In this document: positions 16,399-24,704 of the stretch, piece by piece | Position numbering within the stretch: the first letter of the stretch is position 1 | Layout of the letters: each line of letters starts with the position of its first letter | NCBI RefSeq assembly: GCF_027922365.1 | Contig: NZ_BSFN01000011.1 | Span: 1-64,000 of the forward strand | Direction of reading: 5' to 3' | DNA: 64,000 bases | Source of the DNA: Pseudomonas turukhanskensis | GTDB lineage: Bacteria > Pseudomonadota > Gammaproteobacteria > Pseudomonadales > Pseudomonadaceae | Position numbers and translations under genes: made by a program | Notes under the pieces: model-generated | What the model saw: the letters and a program-made list of their open reading frames with translations, nothing else | Told to the model about the DNA's origin: nothing | Databases searched by the model: none

Positions 16399-17118
16399 TT
16401 AGCGGTTTTCAAAATGAGTTCTGCGCTGACCACGCAGAACAATGTCGAACCGATAAGCCAGGCAATCCATCGGATTGGCCGCGCTCATATCCAGCTTGGC
16501 AATCAGGCTTTGCACCGCTTCCGGGTTGGCGATGGATTTAACGATGGGGCACATCGGAATCAGCGGGTCGCCTTCGAAATACAGCTGGGTGATCAGGCGC
16601 GTGGAGATCGACGGGCCACTGATGGAGAAATGGATATGCGCCGGACGCCAATCGTTCGGGCCGTTACGCCATGGGTACGGGCCGGGCTTGATGGTGCGGA
16701 AGCTGTAGTAACCGTCACGATCGGTGAGGGCACGGCCGACGCCGCCGAAGTTGGGGTCTAGCGGCGCCAGGTAGCGGTCATTCTTGTGGCGATAACGGCC
16801 ACCGGCGTTGGCTTGCCACATTTCCACCAGCGTGTGGGGAATCGGCTTGCCGTATTGGTCACACACACGGCCGGCGACGATGATGCGCTCGCCCACCGGC
16901 AACCCGCCGTTGTTGAAGTTGAGCAACAGATCGTTGTCGTACTGGCCCAGCTTCAGGTGCGAGAAATCCGGGCCGGTGGTTTCCGAAACGGACTGCGGAA
17001 TGCTCACCAGCGCTTGGCGCGGCGAACGGGGAATGGAGGTTTTGTAATCAGGCGTCAGGGCTTTGGGGTGCCAGTTACGATCACGGATGACGAAGCGACT
17101 GCTGTCTGCATCAGACAT
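16399..17118 (-). CDS. pcaH: Protocatechuate 3,4-dioxygenase beta subunit
   Basis: A 239-residue catalytic subunit holding the non-heme Fe(III). The ligands are visible as Tyr in ANAGGRYRHKNDRY, Tyr in TIKPGPYPWRN and two His in WRPAHIHFSI. Length equals that of Pseudomonas PcaH. Start ATG (MSDADSSRFVIRDRNWHP) is preceded by AGGAGA. Transcribed with pcaG and downstream of pcaQ on the same strand; a LysR-type palindrome lies 89-112 bases upstream, where an activator would bind. Confidence 0.97.
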   Translation of the reverse strand: MSDADSSRFVIRDRNWHPKALTPDYKTSIPRSPRQALVSIPQSVSETTGPDFSHLKLGQYDNDLLLNFNNGGLPVGERIIVAGRVCDQYGKPIPHTLVEMWQANAGGRYRHKNDRYLAPLDPNFGGVGRALTDRDGYYSFRTIKPGPYPWRNGPNDWRPAHIHFSISGPSISTRLITQLYFEGDPLIPMCPIVKSIANPEAVQSLIAKLDMSAANPMDCLAYRFDIVLRGQRRTHFENR

Positions 17119-17206
17119 GTCGTTCTCCTTTTTTTGGATTTATCGGGCGAACAGAGGCGCAGTCTGCTTACACAACGCTGTAGCGAAAACTGAAAATTAG
17201 CCCGCC

Positions 17207-17230
17207 ATCCATAACCAAATAGTTATGGAT
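17207..17230. promoter_or_regulatory. Probable PcaQ activator site for pcaHG
   Basis: ATCCATAAC (17207-17215), 6-base spacer, GTTATGGAT (17222-17230): a perfect 9-bp inverted repeat, containing the T-N11-A form and the ATAAC half-site described for PcaQ in rhizobia. It lies in the 118-bp gap between the pcaQ stop and pcaH start. Confidence 0.75.
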
Positions 17231-17236
17231 AACCCT

Positions 17237-18166
17237 TTACGGAAATCGGCCTTCGCGATACGCCTGCCCTACTTCGCGCAGTACCTCGACACTCCAATGC
17301 GCAGCGAGCGAAAGCGGCAACGCCGCATTGCTGCATATCCCCACCGAGCCCCCCGGCTCCTTGATGCCCAGTTGCAACTCGGCCAGGTCGCCATTGGCCA
17401 GGTCCAACTGCACAGCATCAAAGGGTGCAATCCACACCGCGTCGCTGCTTTGCACATAACGACGGCTGAGTGTGAGCGACAGGGTTTCCAGGCGCTGGCG
17501 CGGCTGGGCAATGCCGCATTGAACAAACAGCGCGTCGGCATATTTGCGGATGGTGGTGCCGGCCAGCGGCAGCACCAGCGGGTAGTCCTGCAACAATTGC
17601 TGAGCCTGCGCCACGGCCAGCAGCGGATGGCCGGCGCGAACCACCAGGGTCATCGACTCGCTATACAAATGCTCAAACGTCAGGCCTTGGATTTGCGGGC
17701 TGTCGGTCATGCGGCCGACCACCAGGTCCAACTCGCCCACATGCAACTGCGACAATAAATAAGCGCTGGGCCCGGTCACCACGCTGGCCACCAGCGCCGG
17801 ATGACGCTCGTGCAGACGGCGTACCACCTCGGGAACCAGCAGACTCTCCACCGTGGACAGCACACCCAGGCGCACCGCACCGGACTCATGCTCGCCGCTG
17901 CGCAAGCTGTTCACGCCATCACGCAGCGCCTGCACGCAAGGGCCGGCATAACGCATAAAGGCAACGCCGGCGTCGGTAAGCGCCACGCCAGTTTTGCTGC
18001 GTTCGAACAAGGTTGCGCCGAGCAGTTCTTCAAGCTCTTTAAGGGTTTTGGAAATTGCCGGCTGGCTGACGGCCAGCTTGTCCGCCGCACGCGCCAAGGT
18101 GCCCTGACGTGCTACCTCAAGGAAGCACACCAGATGGCGGAATTTGATGCGGGTATCGATATTCAT
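17237..18166 (-). CDS. pcaQ: LysR-family activator of the protocatechuate genes, PcaQ
   Basis: A 309-residue LysR protein. The DNA-binding part is IKFRHLVCFLEVARQGTLARAADKLAVSQPAISKTLKELEELL (residues 7-50); the effector domain begins near 90 (VRLGVLSTVESLLVPEVV). The N-terminus and the placement directly upstream of pcaHG match PcaQ, which activates ring-cleavage genes in response to beta-carboxy-cis,cis-muconate or beta-ketoadipate-pathway intermediates. Here it is co-oriented with pcaHG rather than divergent. CbpR/GbpR-type sugar regulators are an alternative on sequence alone; context favours PcaQ. Confidence 0.88.
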   Translation of the reverse strand: MNIDTRIKFRHLVCFLEVARQGTLARAADKLAVSQPAISKTLKELEELLGATLFERSKTGVALTDAGVAFMRYAGPCVQALRDGVNSLRSGEHESGAVRLGVLSTVESLLVPEVVRRLHERHPALVASVVTGPSAYLLSQLHVGELDLVVGRMTDSPQIQGLTFEHLYSESMTLVVRAGHPLLAVAQAQQLLQDYPLVLPLAGTTIRKYADALFVQCGIAQPRQRLETLSLTLSRRYVQSSDAVWIAPFDAVQLDLANGDLAELQLGIKEPGGSVGICSNAALPLSLAAHWSVEVLREVGQAYREGRFP

Positions 18167-18296
18167 CGCGGCATGGGCCTGGGGCAGTGGCCGACAGTCT
18201 GCAAGCTAAGGCGCCTTCAGACAACTGCATGCGGTTTGCCCCCCTCGCCCTGCTCTGCTAGCCTCGCGCCCGTTCCAACCTGCCGAGACCCTGCCC

Positions 18297-18539
18297 ATGG
18301 CCCGCAAAAAAGCCGCCGTCGATTTTGAACAATCCCTTGCCGAGCTGCAGACCCTGGTCGAGCGCTTGGAGAACGGCGAGCTGTCGCTTGAGGACTCCCT
18401 CACTGCTTTCGAACAGGGCATTCGCCTGACCCGCGACTGCCAGGGCGCCCTGGCCCAGGCTGAACAGAAAGTGCAGATTCTGCTGGAGCGCGATGGCGAG
18501 CTGGAGGAAGCCCCCTTCGACGCGGACGAACAAGCATGA
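18297..18539 (+). CDS. xseB: Exodeoxyribonuclease VII small subunit
   Basis: An 80-residue protein, DFEQSLAELQTLVERLENGELSLEDSLTAFEQGIRLTRDCQGAL, the two-helix XseB fold. It binds XseA to form exonuclease VII, which trims single-stranded DNA to oligonucleotides. Its stop overlaps the ispA ATG (ATGA), so the two are coupled. xseA is elsewhere. The ribosome site before its ATG is weak. Confidence 0.96.
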   Translation: MARKKAAVDFEQSLAELQTLVERLENGELSLEDSLTAFEQGIRLTRDCQGALAQAEQKVQILLERDGELEEAPFDADEQA

Positions 18540-19423
18540 TCGCGGCGTACCAGAAAACCTGTCAGACCCGCGTTGATAGCAAGCTGGACGAACTGTTTCA
18601 CGCCCCACGCCCCGAACTCGCCCTTATTTATCAGGCCATGCGCTACAGCGTCATCAACGGCGGCAAGCGCGTGCGCCCATTGCTGGTTTACGCCGCCTGT
18701 GAAGCCTTGGGCGGCAACCCGGAGCGCGCCGACGCCGCCGCCTGCGCCGTAGAGCTGATTCACGCCTACTCCCTGGTGCACGACGACCTGCCGGCCATGG
18801 ACGATGACGACCTGCGCCGCGGCCAGCCGACCACTCACAAGGCTTTCGACGAAGCCAGCGCCATCCTTGCCGGTGACGGTCTGCAAAGCCTGGCTTTCGA
18901 AGTGCTTGCCGACACCGTGCGCAATCCGCTGCCGGCCGAGGTGCGCCTGGACATGATCAGCACCCTGGGCAAAGCCGCGGGTCCTGCCGGAATGGTAGGG
19001 GGCCAAGCCATCGACCTCGGCTCGGTCGGCCAATGGCTGGACCAGGGCGCACTGGAAATCATGCACCGGCACAAGACCGGCGCCCTGATTGAAGCCAGCG
19101 TGCGCTTGGGCGCCCTGGCCAGTGGCGAAGCCGACAGCCTGAGCCTGCGCGCCCTGCAGGAATATGCCCAGGCCGTGGGCCTGGCCTTCCAGGTGCAGGA
19201 CGATATTCTCGACGTGGAGAGCGACACGGCCACGCTGGGCAAAACCCAGGGTAAAGACGAAGCCAACCACAAACCCACGTACCCGGCCTTGCTTGGGCTG
19301 GACGCGGCCAAGGCCTATGCCTTGGAATTGCGCGACCTGGCGCTGCATGCCTTGCGCCCCTTTGGTGAAGCGGCTGAGCCGTTGCGCGATCTGGCGCGGT
19401 ATATCGTCGAGCGCCGCAGCTGA
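18536..19423 (+). CDS. ispA: Farnesyl diphosphate synthase
   Basis: A 295-residue trans-prenyltransferase making geranyl and farnesyl diphosphate from IPP and DMAPP. First Asp-rich motif DDLPAMDDDDLRRG near residue 85, second DDILDVESD near 224, the GGKRVRP phosphate-binding segment near 42. The order xseB-ispA is standard; in most pseudomonads dxs follows at once, but here 5.3 kb intervenes. A hairpin follows the stop. Confidence 0.97.
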   Translation: MIAAYQKTCQTRVDSKLDELFHAPRPELALIYQAMRYSVINGGKRVRPLLVYAACEALGGNPERADAAACAVELIHAYSLVHDDLPAMDDDDLRRGQPTTHKAFDEASAILAGDGLQSLAFEVLADTVRNPLPAEVRLDMISTLGKAAGPAGMVGGQAIDLGSVGQWLDQGALEIMHRHKTGALIEASVRLGALASGEADSLSLRALQEYAQAVGLAFQVQDDILDVESDTATLGKTQGKDEANHKPTYPALLGLDAAKAYALELRDLALHALRPFGEAAEPLRDLARYIVERRS

Positions 19424-19437
19424 TTCAAACGTCAAAA

Positions 19438-19461
19438 AGCTCGAGGCTTCAGCCTCGAGCT
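19438..19461. terminator. Hairpin after ispA
   Basis: AGCTCGAGGCT-TC-AGCCTCGAGCT, an 11-bp perfect stem preceded by A5. The downstream side is GTTGCATC, not a T-run, so as a plus-strand terminator it is weak; it would look better for minus-strand transcripts. Confidence 0.55.
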
Positions 19462-19602
19462 GTTGCATCTACCCCCATCATCACCCTCACCTCTTTGCCG
19501 CCATTCGCCCCAGCCAGCAAGCTTCCGCTGGCTGCTCTGGGCCGCCTAAGCTCTACTCCCTGATCGGCCCGCCATAACATCAAGAAAAACCAGGGAGCAC
19601 CC

Positions 19603-22600
19603 ATGCCCATCCGCAATCTGCTTATCGCCAACCGTGGCGAAATCGCCATCCGTATCGCCCGTGCCGCCGCCGAACTGGATATGCGCAGCGTGGCAGTGTT
19701 TGCCGAAGATGAAGCAGCCGCCCTGCACACACGCAAGGCTGATGTGGCGGTGGGCCTCAAGGGCCGTGGCGTAAGCGCCTATCTGGATATGGACCAACTG
19801 ATCGCCATCGCCCAGGCCCAGGGCTGCGATGCGGTGCACCCCGGTTACGGCTTTCTGGCGGAAAACGCCGAATTCGCGCGCCGGTGCAAAAGCGCCGGGC
19901 TGATTTTCGTCGGACCCAGCGCCGATGTGTTGGAACAGTTCGGCGACAAAACCCAGGCGCGCACCCTGGCCATGCGCTGCGGCGTGCCGTTGACCGCAGG
20001 CACCAACCAGCCCACCAGCCTGGCTCGCGCCCAGTCGTTCATGGCCGAGCTTGATGGCGGCGCCATGATGATCAAAGCCCTGGCCGGCGGCGGTGGCCGT
20101 GGCATGCGCGCGGTGTTTGCCGCCGAAGACGTGGCCCAGGCCTACGCCCGTTGCCAGTCCGAAGCCATGGCGGCCTTTGGCAATGGCGACCTGTATGTGG
20201 AGCGGCTGATCCGCAACGCCCGGCATATCGAAGTGCAGGTGCTCGGCGATGGCGAGCAGGTGGTGCACCTGTGGGAGCGCGACTGCACCCTGCAACGGCG
20301 TAATCAGAAACTGGTGGAAATTGCCCCCAGCCCCAACCTCGACCCGACCGTGCGCGAGGCCATGTTCGCCGCCGCACTGAAGCTGGCCAGTGCCGTGGGC
20401 TACCGCACACTGGGCACCTTCGAGTTTTTGCTGGATGTGGATAACGGCGACTTCGTGTTTATGGAAGCCAACCCCCGTTTGCAGGTGGAGCACACCGTGA
20501 CCGAAGCGGTCACCGGCATTGATCTGGTGCAGGCGCAATTGCGCGTAGCCGGCGGCGCCAGCTTGGTCGAGCTGGGTTTGCAGCAGGAACAGATTGCGGC
20601 GCCCCGTGGTTTTGCCGTGCAGCTGCGGGTCAACCTGGAAAGCATGAACGCCGATGGCAGCGTACAGCCCGCTGCCGGCTTGCTCAGCGCCTACGAGCCG
20701 CCAAGCGGCGCTGGTATTCGCGTGGATGGCTGCGGTTACAGCGGCTATGCCACCAGCAGCAGTTATGACTCGCTGCTGGCCAAGCTGATCGTGCAGGCCA
20801 ACGACGACTTCCCCGGCGTGCTGCGCCGCGCCTACCGTGCCCTGTGCGAATTCCGCCTGGAGGGTGTGGCGAGCAATATCCATTTTCTGCAGAACCTGCT
20901 GCGCCACCCACAGGTGCAGAACAATCAGGTCACCACTCGCTTTGTCGAAGAGCAGATCGGCCAATTGCTCGCCCCGCAGGAGCAGGCACACCGCCATTTG
21001 TTCTTCCCGCAGGCCGCCGGCGCCGCACAACAGCAGCAACATGCCGACACGCCAGTCGGCTGCATCGCCCTGCAAGCACCGAGCGCCGGCGTGGTGGTCA
21101 GCGTTGATGTGCAGGTAGGCGATGCGGTGGCGGTCGGCCAGAGTATTGCCGTGCTGGAAGCGATGAAGATGGAGTTTGTGGTCAAGGCGGCCCACAGCGG
21201 CATTGTTCACAGCCTGGCCGTAGGCCCGGGCGACAACCTGTTTGCCGCCCAGCCGCTGCTGTTTATTCAGCCCGCCGAAGTGGCACAGCAGCATCAACAC
21301 AGCGAAGAAAGCATCGACCTGGACCATATCCGCGCCGACCTTGCCGAGGTGCTCGAACGCAACGCCCTGACCCGCGACGAACGCCGCCCGCAGGCCGTGG
21401 CCAAGCGGCGCAAAACCGGCCAGCGCACCGCCCGCGAAAACCTCGATGACCTGCTCGATGCCGACAGCTTTATCGAATACGGCGCCCTGGCACTGGCGGC
21501 GCGGCGCCGACGTAATTCGGTGGAAGATCTGATCGTGCAAAGCCCGGCTGATGGCCTGGTCAGCGGCATTGGCACGGTCAACGCCGAGCAGTTTGGCGCC
21601 GAGCGTGCGCGCTGCATGGCCATCTCGTACGACTACACGGTATTCGCCGGCACCCAGGGGGCGATGAACCACAAGAAAACCGACCGCATGCTGCAACTGG
21701 CCGAACAATGGCGCCTGCCGCTGGTGCTGTTTGCCGAAGGCGGCGGTGGCCGCCCCGGCGATAGCGACTTCGTTGGCGTCGCTGGCTTGGACTGCCACAC
21801 GTTTATCGGCATGGCCAAGCTTTCCGGGTTGGTGCCGCTGGTGGGCGTGGTGTCCGGGCGCTGCTTCGCTGGTAACGCAGCGCTGCTCGGTTGCTGCGAT
21901 GTAATTATTGCCACAGCGAACGCCAGCATCGGCATGGCCGGGCCGGCGATGATCGAAGGCGGCGGGCTGGGCACCTTTACCCCGGAGCAGGTCGGCCCGG
22001 TGAGCGTGCAGGGCCCCAACGGCGTAATCGACGTGGAAGTGGCTGACGAAGCCGAAGCCGTTGCCGCCGCCAAGCGATACCTGTCTTACTTCCAGGGCCC
22101 GCTCAGTGCCTGGCAGTGCGCCGACCAGCGCGAACTGCGCCAACTGATCCCGGAAAATCGCCTGCGGGTGTACGACATCCGCCAGGTGATCGCCACCCTG
22201 GCCGACCAGGACTCGGTGCTGGAGTTGCGCCGCCGCTTTGCGCCCGGTTTGATCACCGCGTTTATTCGCATCGAAGGCCAACCGTTCGGCCTGATCGCCA
22301 ACAACCCCGCGCACCTGGGCGGCGCCATCGACGCCGTGGCCGGCGACAAGGCCGCGCGTTTTATGCAGCTGTGTGATGCCTTCGATATTCCGCTGGTATC
22401 GCTGTGCGACACCCCCGGTTTTATGGTCGGCCCGGACGCCGAAAAGCAGGCGACCGTGCGCCATGTGTCGCGCATGTTCGTCACCGCCGCCAGCCTCAGC
22501 GTGCCGTTCTTTACCGTGGTGCTGCGCAAAGGCTACGGCCTCGGCGCCCAGGCCATGGCTGCCGGCAGCTTCCATTCGCCGCTGTTCACCATCGCCTGGC

Positions 22601-22884
22601 CCAGCGCCGAATTTGGCGCCATGGGGCTGGAAGGTGCGGTGCGTCTGGGCTTTTCCAAAGAGCTGGCAGCACTTGAAGACCCGGCCGAGCGCCAGGCGCT
22701 GTTCGACAAACTGGTGGCCAAGGCCTACCAGAACGGCAAAGGCATCAACATGGCCAGCTTCCTGGAAATCGACGCTGTGATAGATCCAATAGAAACCCGC
22801 AGCTGGCTGGTCCGAGGCTTCAACGCCGCGCCGCGCGCGCCCAAGCGTGACGGCAAAAAACGTTCTTTCGTGGATACCTGGTGA
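19603..22884 (+). CDS. Single-chain acyl-CoA carboxylase (biotin carboxylase-BCCP-carboxyltransferase)
   Basis: A 1093-residue biotin enzyme. Residues 1-450: biotin carboxylase (LLIANRGEIAIRIARAA, HPGYGFLAENAEFARRC, ATP-grasp AGGGGRGMRAV, EANPRLQVEHTVTE). About 485-560: biotin carrier domain with EAMKME, Lys522 being the biotin site. About 580-1090: acyl-CoA carboxyltransferase (FAEGGGGRPGD, CDTPGFMVGPDAEKQ, FGAMGLEGAVRLGF). The whole set in one chain fits the long-chain acyl-CoA carboxylase (LCC) type known from mycobacteria and P. aeruginosa. It uses ATP, bicarbonate and acyl-CoA to make a 2-carboxyacyl-CoA. ATG follows AGGGAG. Its end overlaps or nearly overlaps the hydrolase start. Substrate length not readable. 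Confidence 0.92.
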   Translation: MPIRNLLIANRGEIAIRIARAAAELDMRSVAVFAEDEAAALHTRKADVAVGLKGRGVSAYLDMDQLIAIAQAQGCDAVHPGYGFLAENAEFARRCKSAGLIFVGPSADVLEQFGDKTQARTLAMRCGVPLTAGTNQPTSLARAQSFMAELDGGAMMIKALAGGGGRGMRAVFAAEDVAQAYARCQSEAMAAFGNGDLYVERLIRNARHIEVQVLGDGEQVVHLWERDCTLQRRNQKLVEIAPSPNLDPTVREAMFAAALKLASAVGYRTLGTFEFLLDVDNGDFVFMEANPRLQVEHTVTEAVTGIDLVQAQLRVAGGASLVELGLQQEQIAAPRGFAVQLRVNLESMNADGSVQPAAGLLSAYEPPSGAGIRVDGCGYSGYATSSSYDSLLAKLIVQANDDFPGVLRRAYRALCEFRLEGVASNIHFLQNLLRHPQVQNNQVTTRFVEEQIGQLLAPQEQAHRHLFFPQAAGAAQQQQHADTPVGCIALQAPSAGVVVSVDVQVGDAVAVGQSIAVLEAMKMEFVVKAAHSGIVHSLAVGPGDNLFAAQPLLFIQPAEVAQQHQHSEESIDLDHIRADLAEVLERNALTRDERRPQAVAKRRKTGQRTARENLDDLLDADSFIEYGALALAARRRRNSVEDLIVQSPADGLVSGIGTVNAEQFGAERARCMAISYDYTVFAGTQGAMNHKKTDRMLQLAEQWRLPLVLFAEGGGGRPGDSDFVGVAGLDCHTFIGMAKLSGLVPLVGVVSGRCFAGNAALLGCCDVIIATANASIGMAGPAMIEGGGLGTFTPEQVGPVSVQGPNGVIDVEVADEAEAVAAAKRYLSYFQGPLSAWQCADQRELRQLIPENRLRVYDIRQVIATLADQDSVLELRRRFAPGLITAFIRIEGQPFGLIANNPAHLGGAIDAVAGDKAARFMQLCDAFDIPLVSLCDTPGFMVGPDAEKQATVRHVSRMFVTAASLSVPFFTVVLRKGYGLGAQAMAAGSFHSPLFTIAWPSAEFGAMGLEGAVRLGFSKELAALEDPAERQALFDKLVAKAYQNGKGINMASFLEIDAVIDPIETRSWLVRGFNAAPRAPKRDGKKRSFVDTW

Positions 22885-22889
22885 CCCCA

Positions 22890-23855
22890 ATGACAGCCTT
22901 CCAACAGCAACTCCTCGACGTCAACGGCATCACCTTGAGTATTTACAGCGCCGGCCCTGACAGCGGCAGGCCGGTGTGGCTACTGCACGGTTTTCCGGAA
23001 TGCTGGTACTCCTGGCGCAGCCAGATGACCGCGCTGGCCGAGGCCGGGTATCGCGTGTACGCGCCGGAAATGCGCGGCTACGGCGACAGCAGCGCGCCGG
23101 AAGACGTGGCGGCTTACCAGATACTGACCCTGTGCGCGGACATTCAAGGCGCCATGGATGCGCTGGGGCATACCGATGTCTGCATGATCGGCCATGACTG
23201 GGGCGCGCCGGTGGCCTGGCACCTGGGCTTGCTGGAGCCCGAGCGGGTGAGCGTGCTGGGCGCGATGTCGGTACCCTTCGGCGGACGGCCCAAGCGGCCG
23301 GCCATCGACATCATGCGCGAAGCCAATGTGGGGCGGTTCAACTACATCGTGTACTTCCAGGAGCCGGGGGTTGCCGAGGCCGAGTTGAACGCGGATATCG
23401 AGCGCAGCATGCGGTTGTTGATTGGCGGCAATAGCGATGTGTTCCTGCATCCCAAACCGGCGGATGCGCAGTTTCTCGCGGGGCTGGACGTGCCGACGAC
23501 CTATCCTGAGTGGTGCAACGAGCAGGACTTTGCCGTGTACCTGCGCACGCTGAACAAGCATGGGTTTCATGGGCCGCTGAATTGGTATCGCAATTTCGAG
23601 GTGAACTGGCAGAGCACGGAGTTTCTCGCAGGGCGGCAGGTGTTGCAGCCGACGTTGTTTTTGCTGGGCGAGGATGATCCGGTGGGCAAGTTGGAGGCTT
23701 ATACGGTGAAGAAGATGGGGGAGCTGGTGCCCAGGCTGGAGTCCCATGTGCTGAGTGAGTGTGGGCATTGGATTCAGAATGAGCGGGCTGGGCGGGTTAA
23801 TGAGTTGCTTCTGGAGTTTTTGGGGAGACACTATCCGCGCGCTGGGATTGTGTAG
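22890..23855 (+). CDS. Alpha/beta hydrolase, soluble epoxide hydrolase-like
   Basis: A 321-residue protein. HGFPE (His33-Gly-Phe-Pro) is the epoxide hydrolase oxyanion motif; the nucleophile elbow is GHDWG with Asp103; the general base His293 is in ECGHWIQNE and the partner Asp in LGEDDP. An Asp nucleophile and a cap region with Tyr residues (NWYRNFEVNW) fit epoxide hydrolases more than esterases; fluoroacetate dehalogenase is an alternative. Start ATG at 22890 uses GGTGA at the carboxylase stop; a GTG at 22881 overlaps that stop by TGA. Co-translation with the acyl-CoA carboxylase is likely, so both may serve one lipid-degradation route. Confidence 0.85.
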   Translation: MTAFQQQLLDVNGITLSIYSAGPDSGRPVWLLHGFPECWYSWRSQMTALAEAGYRVYAPEMRGYGDSSAPEDVAAYQILTLCADIQGAMDALGHTDVCMIGHDWGAPVAWHLGLLEPERVSVLGAMSVPFGGRPKRPAIDIMREANVGRFNYIVYFQEPGVAEAELNADIERSMRLLIGGNSDVFLHPKPADAQFLAGLDVPTTYPEWCNEQDFAVYLRTLNKHGFHGPLNWYRNFEVNWQSTEFLAGRQVLQPTLFLLGEDDPVGKLEAYTVKKMGELVPRLESHVLSECGHWIQNERAGRVNELLLEFLGRHYPRAGIV

Positions 23856-24704
23856 GTATTCATTGGCGCGTGGGCTGGACGTTTTGTTTCGCGCCTTACG
23901 CGCGAGTTTCTTTTTCCAGCCGTCGGAATGCCGCACCATAAAAAAGAAACCAAAAAATCTTGCCCCTACCTGGGCCCTACGCTGCGCTTCGGGTCCCCTC
24001 GCTACGTCGTCGCTCCAGGGGCCGGGCTGAAGGGCCATCCATGGCCCTCATCCCTCTGCGCGGCTCCCGGCCGCTACAAACCCTTACGCAACGACTCCAC
24101 TCGGCCTGCGCTCAAGGGGCGGGTGGATCACAAGCGGTAGATCACAAGCCGGATCAAGGTCAACTGCCCCTCTCCCCCGGCCCCTCTCCCGCAAGCGGGC
24201 GAGGGGTGACGTATGCCAGCCGCCTCACTCCGGTCTGCCCCCTCTCCCGCGTGCGGGAGAGGGCTGGGGTGAGGGGCACTTGATCTGGCTTTTGATCTAC
24301 CCGCCCCTTGAGCGCAGGCCGAGTGGAGTCGTCGCGTAGGGGGTTGAGCGGCATGGATGCCGCGAGAGGCACGATGGGCCAGGGACGCCCCGTCGTGGCG
24401 TGCCCCCGGAGCGGCGATGGAACGAGGGAAGTTTTCACGCAGTGAAAACCCAAGGTGGGGGCAAGATTTTTTGGTTTCTTTTTCATCGACTGGAAAAAGA
24501 AACTCGCGCGTAAGGCGCGAAACAAAACGTTCAGCACACGCGCCAATGCAGATCACCTCATCTCTAAGGCAAGGAACAGAGAAGGAAATCCCCCACAAAC
24601 CCTCCGGACATCGGTATTTGCCCGAGCGCGTCACGCGCACCCTACGAAAATCCCTACTTCATCAGGTAAACTGCGCCATCTTTTATACCTATAACGATTG
24701 CCTG
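23856..24704. other. 849-bp intergenic region before dxs
   Basis: No protein gene is supported. Nearly all of it is the giant inverted repeat at 23861-24548. The last 150 bases (24553-24704) are unique and must hold the dxs promoter; TTTTATACCTATAACG at 24680-24695 offers possible -10 sequences, none with a convincing -35. Confidence 0.65.
23861..24548. repeat. Giant imperfect inverted repeat (about 690 bp) with internal REP hairpins
   Basis: Left outer arm 23861-23920 (CATTGGCGCGTG, ACGTTTTGTTTCGCGCC, TTACGCGCGAGTTTC) is matched in reverse by 24490-24548 with only a few differences. Further paired blocks: AAAAAGAAACCAAAAAATCTTGCCCC near 23941-23967 with its complement near 24463-24486; GACTCCACTCGGCCTGCGC-TCAAGGGGCGGGT near 24093-24125 with its complement near 24299-24330. 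The central part has two CTCTCCCGC-GCGGGAG hairpins around 24170-24280. Arms differ in the intervals between blocks, so these are two diverged copies in head-to-head orientation. No transposase. Confidence 0.85.

Noticed and set aside
19546..22890. 1114-residue open frame antisense to the acyl-CoA carboxylase
   Set aside because: High-GC shadow frame; composition is His/Gly/Ala-rich with no domain, and the plus strand encodes a clear enzyme.
23861..24548. Composite transposon or IS bounded by the inverted repeat
   Set aside because: No transposase or cargo gene between the arms, and the arms are colinear repeats rather than short IS ends.
24128..24640. 170-residue frame within the giant inverted repeat
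   Set aside because: Runs through REP hairpins and has a near-copy on the other arm; reads as translated repeat, not a protein.
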